From: Cnuella takakiae
GTDB lineage: Bacteria; Bacteroidota; Bacteroidia; Chitinophagales; Chitinophagaceae
Direction of reading: 5' to 3'
DNA length: 64,000 nucleotides
Assembly (NCBI RefSeq): GCF_001953305.1
Contig: NZ_MTFE01000010.1
Span: 1,312,512 to 1,376,511, forward strand
Below, piece by piece: positions 1 to 7,499 of this stretch. How positions within the stretch are numbered: the stretch's first letter is position 1; each line of letters begins with the position of its first letter. Both the position numbers and the translations under genes were made by a program. The notes under the pieces were generated by a model. It did not search any database and was not told the origin of the DNA. It saw nothing but the letters and a program-made list of their open reading frames with translations.

Positions 1-471
1 ATCGTCCAGGCCGGCAATAGCGATGTAGTTGTCCTGCTCAAAATGATGCGCCCATGTATCGGTACCTATGTGCAGGTAGTAGGCACCATCGGCCAGTACC
101 TGCCGGGCCCCAAGGAGCGCATCTTTGTTTTGTGCTGCATGGCTGCCGGCAAGGTGAAGGGTGCTGCTGTAAAAATTGCCCCACCAGAAAAAGCTGCGTA
201 TGGCAAAGATATCGGGGTTGCCAAACAGGCGGGGATAATCGAGCACCAGCCAGGGCAGGCCTTTGTAGTTCTCGCCCCTGGAGATTTTTCCGGCATTGGC
301 AAAGAGGGCAGGAGCGCCCCTGTTTACTGCCGCCATTTCCACCATTTGGTGCTGCAGGCCTGCCAGCAAATGGCTTGTTTGCTCCAAAATATGGTTCTTC
401 GTTAAAATGATGTGGGCATCGGCAAACAAAGCCAGCGCAGCATCCGAAAGCGTTATTTTTGCCGCAGACAT
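1..471 (-). CDS. Unidentified protein, N-terminal part (cut by the left edge)
   Basis: A frame opens at an ATG (complement of 469-471) and stays open to base 1, giving at least 157 N-terminal residues. There is no signal peptide. The visible part has an alpha-helical looking start (residues 1-50), a stretch rich in aromatic residues around 74-101 (including SFFWWGNFY) and a His/Asp-rich patch at 131-147 (YYLHIGTDTWAHHFEQD). I do not recognise the family. It is divergent from the LptF/LptG gene, with a 106-base gap in which I see no clear promoter. Composition matches neighbouring coding DNA, so the frame is probably real; function unknown. Confidence 0.6.
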   Translation of the reverse strand, partial: MSAAKITLSDAALALFADAHIILTKNHILEQTSHLLAGLQHQMVEMAAVNRGAPALFANAGKISRGENYKGLPWLVLDYPRLFGNPDIFAIRSFFWWGNFYSSTLHLAGSHAAQNKDALLGARQVLADGAYYLHIGTDTWAHHFEQDNYIAIAGLDD

Positions 472-577
472 ATCCGTCAAAATTAATTAGTTCACAGTCA
501 ATAGCTGAAAGGGGAAGTGCTGGTGTTGAAGGCCGTGCCTTTGGTAGTGCTTCCCTTTTTGTATCCAAACAAAGCCG

Positions 578-2020
578 GTGTTAAAAAAACTCGATAAACT
601 TATTATCAGGGCCTTTATTGGGCCTTTTGTAGCCACCTTCTTCATCACCCTGCTGGTGCTGGTGCTCCAGTTTTTCTGGTTGTACATCGATGATTTTGTG
701 GGCAAAGGTCTGAGTGCCGGCGTTATCCTGGAGTTTATCTGGTACCAGAGCGCCGCCCTGGTGCCGCTGGCGCTCCCGCTGGCGGTGCTGCTTTCCTCGC
801 TCATGACCTTTGGCAACCTGGGCGAAACCTACGAGCTGGTAGCCATCAAATCGGCAGGTATCTCGCTGCTGCGTTTTATGCAGCCCCTGTTGTGGGTGGT
901 ACTGCTTATTTGCGGGGTCGCTTTTTTATTTGGCAACTATATTATCCCGGTAGCCAACCTTCGAAGCCGCACCCTGCTGGCCGATATCGTGTATGCCAAG
1001 CCCAGTTTCGATATCAGGGAAGGCGTGTTTTACGACAAGATCACGGGGTTTGCCATCAAAATCGGGAAGAAGGAAGCCAACGACAGTATTATCCGCGACA
1101 TCATTATTTACGAGCAAAACAGTGTACACCAGGACAACTTCATCATCGCCAAAGATGGCGTGATGCGGGTGAGCGATAATAAGCGCTACCTGGAGTTCAA
1201 CCTGCGCAACGGCTGGCGCTACCAGGAAAAAGGCAATTCGGGCCGGGAGAATACCGACTTTATACGCCTCGGCTTCAAGGAATACAACAAGCAATTTGAC
1301 CTGAGCTCTTTCCAGTTTCAGCGGTCCGCAGATAGTGTGAACAAAAACAACCAGCGGATGCTGAGCATGCGCCAGCTGGATGTGGCCATCGACTCGCTGC
1401 GCAAGGATGCTTTTTCGTTCAGCGATGAAGTGCAGCGCGATGTGCTGCCCTCTATTGAGTTTGTGCGCTTCCTGGACAGCCCCTGGAAAAAGTATCCCAC
1501 CGCCAGCAAGGCCCGCAGCCTGGATGCCCTGATTGCCGATTCACTGAAACAAACCATCTGGCTGCGCAGCCAGGGTCTTGCACAGTCGCTGAAATCGAAT
1601 AACGAAATGATAGCCGGCCAATACGAGGAAAAGCAAAAAGACCTGTGGAAGCACCAGATTGAGTGGCATCGAAAAATATCGCTTTCGCTGGCCTGCCTGG
1701 TGTTGTTCCTGATTGGTGCGCCGTTGGGTTCCATCATCCGCAAAGGCGGGTTGGGTAGCCCGCTGGTTATTTCGGTCGTATTTTTTATGGTCTTTTACTT
1801 CCTGGGAACCACGGGGGAAAAATTTGCCAAGGCAGGCACCATGAGCCCCTTTTTCGGGATGTGGTTGTCTACATTTGTGCTGGTACCTGTTGGCTTATTC
1901 CTGACCGCCAAAGCCATCAATGACTCGCAATTATTCAATAAAGAATTTTATTACCGGGGCTGGCAAAAGTTGCAGGTTTACCTGCGCCGGAAAAAAGAAA
2001 AACGGGGCGCTACCGCTTAG
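578..2020 (+). CDS. LptF/LptG family permease (lipopolysaccharide export, YjgP/YjgQ)
   Basis: Inner-membrane permease of the Lpt machine that moves lipopolysaccharide from the inner membrane toward the periplasmic bridge, powered by LptB. The start is GTG followed by LKKLDKLIIRAFIGPF, the usual amphipathic N-terminus of the family. Membrane segments are visible near residues 12-35, 55-80 and 100-120, then a large periplasmic region (about 125-360), then three more segments near 370-460, ending in a basic tail. At 480 residues it is longer than the roughly 360 of proteobacterial LptF/LptG because of the enlarged periplasmic region. LptF and LptG cannot be separated from sequence alone; no lptB lies in the window. 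Confidence 0.88.
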   Translation: MLKKLDKLIIRAFIGPFVATFFITLLVLVLQFFWLYIDDFVGKGLSAGVILEFIWYQSAALVPLALPLAVLLSSLMTFGNLGETYELVAIKSAGISLLRFMQPLLWVVLLICGVAFLFGNYIIPVANLRSRTLLADIVYAKPSFDIREGVFYDKITGFAIKIGKKEANDSIIRDIIIYEQNSVHQDNFIIAKDGVMRVSDNKRYLEFNLRNGWRYQEKGNSGRENTDFIRLGFKEYNKQFDLSSFQFQRSADSVNKNNQRMLSMRQLDVAIDSLRKDAFSFSDEVQRDVLPSIEFVRFLDSPWKKYPTASKARSLDALIADSLKQTIWLRSQGLAQSLKSNNEMIAGQYEEKQKDLWKHQIEWHRKISLSLACLVLFLIGAPLGSIIRKGGLGSPLVISVVFFMVFYFLGTTGEKFAKAGTMSPFFGMWLSTFVLVPVGLFLTAKAINDSQLFNKEFYYRGWQKLQVYLRRKKEKRGATA

Positions 2021-2061
2021 TGAATGCCTGCTGTTTTTTACCCTAAAAAAACCTTCCTTCC

Positions 2062-2811
2062 ATGGCTGAACCAAAGAACCGTCGTAAGTTTTTGATCGAT
2101 ACCGGAAAAGCGGGCCTTGGCTTGTGGGCCGCAGCAGGCGCTGCACCCTTGATTAGTTCCTGCACTGTATTGGGCAAGGTTGCCGGCAACAGTGCCGCCA
2201 CCGGCTTCAAACAGGATCCGCTGCCTTATAGCTATGGCGCCCTCAACGATGCCATCGACGCCACTACCATGGAGCTGCATTTTACCAGGCATGCTGCGGG
2301 CTATGCCACCAACCTGCAGGATGCAGCTAAGGCTGAAGGCGTGGATATGAACAAGCCTTTGGAAGAGGTGCTGCGCAATATTTCGAAGTACTCGGCCAAG
2401 ATGCGCAACAATGGCGGCGGGCACTACAACCACGAACTGTTTTGGAAAATCATGAGTCCCAACAGCAGCGGCAAACCTTCGGGTAAATTGGCGACGGCTA
2501 TCGACAGCAGCTTTGGTTCTTTCGATGCATTTAAGACCCAGTTTACTGATGCCGGCAAAAACCGCTTTGGCTCGGGCTGGGCCTGGCTGGTGCTGGACGG
2601 CGACAAGAAGCTGCGTATTGGTTCGACACCCAACCAGGACAACCCGCTGATGAATGTATCCGAACTCAAAGGTTTTCCCATCATGGGCTTGGATGTGTGG
2701 GAACATGCTTACTACCTGCGCTATCAGAATAAGCGTCCCGACTATATCGCGGCCTGGTGGAAAGTGGTGAACTGGGATTTTATACAAAAACGCTACGATG
2801 CGGCTGTATAA
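2062..2811 (+). CDS. Superoxide dismutase, Mn-type, with twin-arginine lipoprotein-like leader
   Basis: Converts superoxide to hydrogen peroxide and oxygen. All metal ligands of the Fe/Mn family are visible: His73 (MELHF), His124 (GGGHYNHELFW), Asp211 and His215 (LDVWEHAYY), with the second-shell Tyr81. The GGGH and NQDNPLM signatures are those of Mn-dependent enzymes. The first 34 residues are not part of the cytoplasmic enzyme: NRRKFL resembles a Tat motif, followed by a hydrophobic stretch and LISSC, a possible lipobox with Cys34. The enzyme is therefore probably exported folded and perhaps lipid-anchored. It starts 41 bases after the LptF/LptG-type gene and may be cotranscribed. Confidence 0.93.
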   Translation: MAEPKNRRKFLIDTGKAGLGLWAAAGAAPLISSCTVLGKVAGNSAATGFKQDPLPYSYGALNDAIDATTMELHFTRHAAGYATNLQDAAKAEGVDMNKPLEEVLRNISKYSAKMRNNGGGHYNHELFWKIMSPNSSGKPSGKLATAIDSSFGSFDAFKTQFTDAGKNRFGSGWAWLVLDGDKKLRIGSTPNQDNPLMNVSELKGFPIMGLDVWEHAYYLRYQNKRPDYIAAWWKVVNWDFIQKRYDAAV

Positions 2812-2815
2812 GTAC

Positions 2816-2926
2816 TGAGTCTGGAGTTCAAAGTTCAAAGTTGGAAAACTCCTTTGCGCTTTGAGCGATACAGGTGATATGTGAGGTGCCCGACTTTGAA
2901 CTGTGAACTACTGACTGCCGATATAT
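2816..2926 (+). repeat. Heptad-periodic inverted repeat between sod and the cation transporter gene
   Basis: The left part repeats AGTTCAA with a strict 7-base step (2825-2844). The right part has ACT every 7 bases (2893-2919). The two parts are roughly reverse complements and could pair across about 50 bases. It fills the whole gap between the genes. Confidence 0.7.
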
Positions 2927-2927
2927 T

Positions 2928-3968
2928 ATGACCGCTCCTGTTACCGATTCGCTCCGCAACATCCGCCTGCAAAGGGCCATCGCTATCCTGTCGGCACTGC
3001 TGCTGATCGTAAAGTTTACGGCCTGGTGGCTCACACATTCGGTAGCCGTGCTTACCGATGCCTTGGAGAGTATTGTGAACGTGGTGGCCGGTTTTATTGG
3101 ATTGTACAGCCTGCATGTGTCGGCAAGGCCACGTGATGAAAACCACCCGTATGGCCATGGCAAAGTAGAGTTTATTTCGGCGGCTGTAGAAGGTACGCTG
3201 GTGCTGGCAGCAGGCGCCATCATTTTTTATACCGCCATCAAAAACCTGATTCACCCGCAACCTTTGCAAGAGGTGGATACCGGTATGTACCTGGTGGGCG
3301 CCACAGCGGTCGTAAACTGGCTGCTGGGACTAATGGCCCTGCGGCAGGGCAAAAGCACGGGTTCGCTGGCACTGATGGCCAGCGGCAAACACCTGCAAAG
3401 CGATACCTGGTCAACAGCGGGCATTGTTGCCGGCCTGTTGCTGGTAAACCTTACGGGGCTGGCATGGCTGGATGCTGCAGTGGCTCTTGGCTTTGGTGCT
3501 TTTATTTCCTATACCGGTTACCAGATTGTGCGCCGCTCGGTGGCAGGCATCATGGACGAGGCCGATATGGAGCTGTTGAACCAGATGGTGGGTATCTTGA
3601 ACGCCGCACGCCGCGATGCCTGGGTGGACCTCCACAACCTGCGGGTAATAAAGTATGGCAACCTGCTGCACATCGACTGCCACCTTACCGTACCCTGGTA
3701 TTTCAATGTGCACCAGGCGCACGAAGAGGTAGACCAGCTGGCGGCTGTGGTGCGCAAAGAATACGGCGAAAGCCTGGAACTGTTTGTGCACTCCGATGGT
3801 TGCCTGTACTTTCAATGCCCGCTCTGCGATAAAAAAGCCTGTCCTGTACGCCAGCACCCTTTTAAGGAAAGGCTGGAATGGACGGTGGAAAATATCCAGC
3901 AAAATCAAAAACACGGATGGAGCGAGGCGCCTGAAGAAGGCCAAAAGAGTGCGGAGCCGGCAAAGTGA
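2928..3968 (+). CDS. Cation diffusion facilitator family transporter
   Basis: Proton-driven efflux of divalent cations (Zn, Fe, Mn or Co) across the inner membrane. The family pattern is clear: Asp44 in LTDALES on TM2, the conserved HPYGHGK loop near residues 73-79, and His155 with Asp159 (HLQSD) on TM5. The C-terminal cytoplasmic domain (about 210-310) has the usual metal-binding fold. Unusual is a Cys cluster at its end (Cys292, Cys297, Cys300, Cys305, pattern C-x4-C-x2-C-x4-C), which could add a metal site. At 346 residues it is slightly long, with a charged tail. Which cation it carries cannot be read from sequence. Confidence 0.92.
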   Translation: MTAPVTDSLRNIRLQRAIAILSALLLIVKFTAWWLTHSVAVLTDALESIVNVVAGFIGLYSLHVSARPRDENHPYGHGKVEFISAAVEGTLVLAAGAIIFYTAIKNLIHPQPLQEVDTGMYLVGATAVVNWLLGLMALRQGKSTGSLALMASGKHLQSDTWSTAGIVAGLLLVNLTGLAWLDAAVALGFGAFISYTGYQIVRRSVAGIMDEADMELLNQMVGILNAARRDAWVDLHNLRVIKYGNLLHIDCHLTVPWYFNVHQAHEEVDQLAAVVRKEYGESLELFVHSDGCLYFQCPLCDKKACPVRQHPFKERLEWTVENIQQNQKHGWSEAPEEGQKSAEPAK

Positions 3969-4034
3969 TTGTATGCACTTTTCTTTGCCGCAGGGTGCCC
4001 TGGCTTCGGTACATCATAAGCTTAATAGATCGTT

Positions 4035-4424
4035 ATGGAAACAACTACTGTTTGGAAAAGCGCACATGCCTTTACCAGTACTTACAACAACAGCACCATT
4101 GAGATTGATGGCAATGGCTATAGTCCCAAGGCACTGCTGCTTACCGGCCTGGCTGGTTGTACGGGCATCGACCTGGTAGATTTGCTGGAGAAAATGCGGG
4201 TGCCCCATGGCGGTGTAGAAATCAAAGTACAAACCGAGCAAACCAGCGAACATCCCCGCGTGTTCAAGGACATTCATATTGTGTACCGCGTAAAAACAGG
4301 CGCAGAGAACCGCGACAAGGTGAAGAAAGCCATCGATCTTTCGCTGGAGAAATATTGCGGAGTGTCGGCAATGCTGCAGAAAAACTCTAAAATTGATTAT
4401 TCAATCGAGTTGCTTGAAGCTTGA
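4035..4424 (+). CDS. OsmC/Ohr family protein
   Basis: Thiol-dependent peroxidase fold that usually reduces organic hydroperoxides. Two conserved cysteines are visible at Cys42 (LAGCTGIDLVDLL) and Cys108 (EKYCGVSAML), the positions of the redox pair in OsmC-type proteins. At 129 residues it is the compact cytoplasmic form. It sits upstream of an Rrf2 regulator, a peroxiredoxin and sulfate-assimilation genes, which fits a thiol or peroxide theme. Substrate unknown: many small Bacteroidota members are annotated only to family level. Confidence 0.88.
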   Translation: METTTVWKSAHAFTSTYNNSTIEIDGNGYSPKALLLTGLAGCTGIDLVDLLEKMRVPHGGVEIKVQTEQTSEHPRVFKDIHIVYRVKTGAENRDKVKKAIDLSLEKYCGVSAMLQKNSKIDYSIELLEA

Positions 4425-4433
4425 TGGGATCGG

Positions 4434-4468
4434 TCAACCTATAAGGTTTTAAAAACCTTATAGGTTGA
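4434..4468 (+). repeat. Perfect palindrome, 17-base arms, before the Rrf2 gene
   Basis: The arms 4434-4450 and 4452-4468 are exact reverse complements around one base. The core is CCTATAAGGTTTT and its complement. It lies 9 bases after the osmC stop and about 20 bases before the Rrf2 start codon. Similar CCTATAAGG palindromes are, as far as I recall, common between genes in Bacteroidota, so it may be a dispersed repeat or a terminator rather than an operator. Confidence 0.85.
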
Positions 4469-4488
4469 GTGTACACAAACTGAAAACT

Positions 4489-4938
4489 ATGTTAACCAAA
4501 AAAGCATACTATGCCTTCCAGGCGCTTACCCACCTGGTGGAAAAATACAACGAGGGGCCGGTGCTGATTTCCGAGATCGCAGAGGAAAGGAAAATTCCGC
4601 TGAAGTTTCTGGAAAACATCCTGCTGCACCTCAAAAACACGGGTATCCTTGATTCCAAAAAAGGAAAGGGTGGGGGCTATTTTCTCAAAAACTCCCCTTC
4701 GGAAATCAAAATTGCAAAGGTGTTCCGCCTTATTGACGGGCCCATAGCCATGTTGCCTTGTGTAAGCCTGTACTTCTACCAGCGTTGCGAAAACTGCAAC
4801 GAGAAGTTTTGCGGTCTGCACGATATACTGGTAGAAGTGCGCGATGCCACGCTGGCCATTATGGAAAACCGGACCCTTGCCGACCTGATATTGCGGGATA
4901 AGAACCCTGTTGGCGGATTGGTATCACCTGAAATGTGA
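4489..4938 (+). CDS. Rrf2 family transcriptional regulator (likely sulfur-assimilation regulator)
   Basis: DNA-binding regulator of the IscR/CymR family. I chose the ATG at 4489, giving MLTKKAYYAFQALTHL, the standard family start; a TTG at 4465 would add eight residues inside the palindrome. Winged-helix motifs are visible: ISEIAEERKIPLKFLENIL (recognition helix, about 35-55) and the wing KKGKGGGYFL (about 62-72). Three cysteines of the pattern C-x2-C-x4-C (RCENCNEKFC) lie near residues 100-110, where IscR-like proteins hold an Fe-S cluster, although many CymR-like members lack one. Its position before prx-cysH-cysD-cysN suggests that it controls them. Confidence 0.92.
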   Translation: MLTKKAYYAFQALTHLVEKYNEGPVLISEIAEERKIPLKFLENILLHLKNTGILDSKKGKGGGYFLKNSPSEIKIAKVFRLIDGPIAMLPCVSLYFYQRCENCNEKFCGLHDILVEVRDATLAIMENRTLADLILRDKNPVGGLVSPEM

Positions 4939-4945
4939 AAAAAGT

Positions 4946-4984
4946 CTACCGGTTTGGTAGGGTGTTTAAAAGAACCTACTTTTA
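4946..4984 (+). promoter_or_regulatory. Promoter of the peroxiredoxin/cys genes with overlapping symmetrical site
   Basis: TTTG at 4953-4956, a 20-base spacer and TACTTTTA at 4977-4984 match the Bacteroidota -33/-7 promoter (TTTG, 19-20 bases, TAnnTTTG). An inverted repeat, CTACC-5 bases-GGTAG (4946-4960), overlaps the -33 box exactly where a repressor would block RNA polymerase. The neighbouring Rrf2 protein is the obvious candidate ligand. The assignment is inference. Confidence 0.6.
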
Positions 4985-5014
4985 CGCCCATTCGTCACCA
5001 AAAAACCTCCTGTT

Positions 5015-5656
5015 ATGTCATTAAGATTAGGCGATATCGTTCCAAATTTCCAGGCCGACACCACTGCTGGCCACCTCGATTTCTATGAATTCCTGGGCGA
5101 TAGCTGGGGTATCCTGTTTTCGCACCCTGCCGATTATACTCCTGTATGCACTACGGAGCTGGGTTTTACCGCAAAGCTGAACGACGAGTTTGCCAAGCGC
5201 AATGTAAAGGTGCTGGCAGTAAGCGTTGACGGCATCGATTCGCACCATGGCTGGAAGAAAGACATCGAAGAAACACAACTATGCAACGTGAACTTTCCCA
5301 TCATTGCCGATGAGAACCGCACCGTTGCTACTTTGTACGATATGATTCACCCCAATGCTTCTGAAAAGGCTACCGTTCGCAGCCTCTTCATCATTGGCCC
5401 TGATAAAAAACTTAAGCTGAGCATCACTTACCCTGCTTCTACCGGCCGCAACTTCAACGAAGTACTGCGCGTGGTAGACTCCCTGCAGCTCACCGCCCAA
5501 TACCAGGTAGCAACACCTGCCAACTGGAACCACGGCGAAGACGTGATTGTGGTACCTGCTGTTAGCACCGAAGATGCGATCGCTAAATTCCCCAAGGGTG
5601 TGAAAGTGGTAAAGCCTTACCTGCGCTATACCCCTCAGCCCAACGTGGAAGGATAA
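5015..5656 (+). CDS. Peroxiredoxin, 1-Cys Prx6 type
   Basis: Thiol peroxidase that reduces H2O2 and organic peroxides. The peroxidatic cysteine is Cys45 in HPADYTPVCTTELG. The length (213) and the C-terminal extension (about 170-213, with VVKPYLRYTPQPN) are typical of the Prx6/AhpC-1-Cys group, and no clear resolving cysteine is present. It is the first gene after the predicted Rrf2-type operator and precedes cysH by 80 bases, so peroxide defence and sulfate reduction are probably induced together. Confidence 0.94.
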   Translation: MSLRLGDIVPNFQADTTAGHLDFYEFLGDSWGILFSHPADYTPVCTTELGFTAKLNDEFAKRNVKVLAVSVDGIDSHHGWKKDIEETQLCNVNFPIIADENRTVATLYDMIHPNASEKATVRSLFIIGPDKKLKLSITYPASTGRNFNEVLRVVDSLQLTAQYQVATPANWNHGEDVIVVPAVSTEDAIAKFPKGVKVVKPYLRYTPQPNVEG

Positions 5657-5722
5657 TGAATAATGAGTGATGAGTAATGAATGATGAGCAGCTAACTCAT
5701 TATTCATTACTCATCACTCATT
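5653..5722 (+). repeat. Heptad-periodic inverted repeat between prx and cysH
   Basis: ATGA recurs every 7 bases in the left half (for example AATGAAT, AATGAGT, GATGAGT, AATGAAT, GATGAGC). The right half is its reverse complement, with TCAT or TCAC at the same step. The arms could form a hairpin of roughly 28 base pairs. The left end overlaps the prx stop codon. Confidence 0.85.
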
Positions 5723-5736
5723 TAATAAAACTGCAC

Positions 5737-6435
5737 ATGCAACTGCTGGAACAATTACAACACCTTTTTGAAAGTGAGCCGATAGAAGTGGCGCTGCAAA
5801 AAACAGCAGAACTTTTCCCCGGCCGTGTGAAGTTTTCTTCTTCGCTGGGCCAGGAAGACCAGGTGCTCACCGACATTATTGCCCGCAACAAAATAGGCGT
5901 CACCATCTTCACCATCGATACGGGCCGCCTGTTCAACGAAGTATACGATACCATGGAACGTACCGAAGCCCGGTACAAGATGAAGTTCCAGGTCTTCTTT
6001 CCCCAGGCACCTGCCGTACAGCAGATGGTGGAGGAAAAAGGCATCAACCTCTTTTACGAGTCGGTGGAAAACCGCCAGACCTGCTGTGGCATTCGTAAAG
6101 TGGAGCCGCTGAACCGTGCACTGGCAGATGCCGATGTGTGGATCACCGGTCTGCGTGCCCAGCAGAACGACCACCGCAAAAACATTCCGATGGTGGAATG
6201 GCTCGAAGACAAAAAGATGTACAAGATCAACCCCCTGCTCCACTGGAGCTACGAGGAGATGATGGACTACATCAAGGCGAACAATGTTCCCTACAATCCC
6301 CTCCACGACAAAGGCTTTATCTCGATTGGCTGTGCGCCCTGCACCCGTGCCATCGAGCCCGGCGAGGATCCGCGTGCCGGCCGCTGGTGGTGGGAAGCTT
6401 CGCACAAGGAGTGCGGGCTGCATTTAGTCAAATAG
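5737..6435 (+). CDS. cysH: Phosphoadenylyl/adenylyl-sulfate reductase
   Basis: Reduces activated sulfate (APS or PAPS) to sulfite with thioredoxin. The start ATG at 5737 gives MQLLEQLQHLF; an earlier in-frame ATG lies inside the repeat and is unlikely. The SSSLGQEDQ loop (about 34-42) binds the nucleotide. Cys116-Cys117 (QTCCGIRK) and Cys199-x2-Cys202 (GCAPC) are the four ligands of the [4Fe-4S] cluster that marks APS-using reductases, and Cys226 in ECGLH is the catalytic thiol. At 232 residues it fits the bacterial assimilatory family, and the cluster favours APS as substrate. It is followed by cysD and cysN, which make APS. Confidence 0.95.
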   Translation: MQLLEQLQHLFESEPIEVALQKTAELFPGRVKFSSSLGQEDQVLTDIIARNKIGVTIFTIDTGRLFNEVYDTMERTEARYKMKFQVFFPQAPAVQQMVEEKGINLFYESVENRQTCCGIRKVEPLNRALADADVWITGLRAQQNDHRKNIPMVEWLEDKKMYKINPLLHWSYEEMMDYIKANNVPYNPLHDKGFISIGCAPCTRAIEPGEDPRAGRWWWEASHKECGLHLVK

Positions 6436-6443
6436 TTATCGCG

Positions 6444-6478
6444 CAGCTCTTCCATCTCTCAAAGAGATGGAAGAGCTG
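6444..6478 (+). other. Perfect 16-bp hairpin between cysH and cysD
   Basis: The arms 6444-6459 and 6463-6478 are exact complements around a 3-base loop (CAA). Only TTTAAATAAAA follows, not a clean T-run, so this is more likely an mRNA stability or partial termination element than a full terminator. It lies 15 bases before the cysD start codon. Confidence 0.85.
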
Positions 6479-6492
6479 TTTAAATAAAAGCA

Positions 6493-7404
6493 ATGAGTGC
6501 ATTAGACCTGACCAATACTTTTCCCCGCGAACTGGAGCATGAGGCCATCTATATCATGCGTGAGGTAGCCGCCCAGTTCGAGCGCCCCGTACTGCTGTTC
6601 TCCGGCGGTAAGGATTCCATCACCCTGGTACGCCTGGCCATCAAGGCTTTCTATCCTGCCAAGGTACCCTTCCCCATGCTCCACATCGATACCGGCCACA
6701 ACTTTCCCGAGACCATCGCTTTTCGCGACTGGCTGGCAAAGGAAAGCGGCATGCAGCTGATTGTACGGTATGTGCAGGACAGCATTGACCAGGGCAAGGT
6801 GAAGGAAGAAACCGGTAAATATGCCAGCCGCAACATGCTGCAAACTGTTACCCTGCTCGACGCCATTGAAGAAGGTAAATACGATGTCTGTATTGGTGGT
6901 GCCCGCCGCGATGAAGAGAAAGCCCGTGCCAAAGAGCGTATCTTCTCGGTACGTGACGATTTTGGCCAGTGGGATGCCAAGAAGCAACGCCCCGAACTGT
7001 TTGATATGCTGAATGGCAAGATCAACGTAGGCGAAAACGTACGCGTATTCCCCATTTCCAACTGGACCGAGCTGGATGTATGGAATTATATCCGCGAAGA
7101 AAAGATGGAGATTCCTTCCATCTACTACTCGCACAAGCGCCAGATCATCGAACGCGATGGTATGTACTGGCCTGCTTCTCCCTTCCTCAACACTACCGAA
7201 GACGAAGTGCCCTTTGAGGCTACTGTGCGCTTCCGTACCGTTGGCGATATGACCTGTACCGCAGCCGTGCTTTCCGAAGCCGTTACGCTCGACAAGATCA
7301 TTGAAGAAATCAAGGAAGCCACCATCTCCGAACGCGGCGCCCGCATCGACGATAAGCGCTCCGAAGCGGCTATGGAGAAGCGGAAGCAGGTAGGTTATTT
7401 TTAA
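6493..7404 (+). CDS. cysD: Sulfate adenylyltransferase subunit 2
   Basis: Catalytic subunit of ATP sulfurylase, making APS from ATP and sulfate together with CysN. The PP-loop SGGKDSITLVRLA (about 36-48) and the segment LHIDTGHNFPETI are diagnostic. The GGARRDEEKARAKERIFS region (about 137-154) is also conserved. The length of 303 residues is standard. It is placed between cysH and cysN in the usual Bacteroidota order. Confidence 0.97.
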   Translation: MSALDLTNTFPRELEHEAIYIMREVAAQFERPVLLFSGGKDSITLVRLAIKAFYPAKVPFPMLHIDTGHNFPETIAFRDWLAKESGMQLIVRYVQDSIDQGKVKEETGKYASRNMLQTVTLLDAIEEGKYDVCIGGARRDEEKARAKERIFSVRDDFGQWDAKKQRPELFDMLNGKINVGENVRVFPISNWTELDVWNYIREEKMEIPSIYYSHKRQIIERDGMYWPASPFLNTTEDEVPFEATVRFRTVGDMTCTAAVLSEAVTLDKIIEEIKEATISERGARIDDKRSEAAMEKRKQVGYF

Positions 7405-7410
7405 AAGCAT

Positions 7411-7485
7411 TTGCCACTAAGGCACTAAGACAGAAAGTAACACAAAGACTTTGTGCTCCTTTGAGCCTTACTGTCTTTGTGGCAA
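7411..7485 (+). repeat. Octad-type inverted repeat between cysD and cysN
   Basis: CACTAAG recurs at 8-base steps on the left, drifting to CACAAAG. The right half is its reverse complement, ending GTGGCAA against TTGCCAC at the left end. The pairing spans the whole gap. CACTAAGG/CACAAAG intergenic repeats of this kind occur in many environmental genomes. Confidence 0.75.
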
Positions 7486-7499
7486 TAATTTAAGATATC

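Noticed and set aside
5677-5736. An earlier in-frame ATG for cysH (adds 20 residues)
   Set aside because: The added residues are encoded by the heptad repeat; the ATG at 5737 gives the normal family length.
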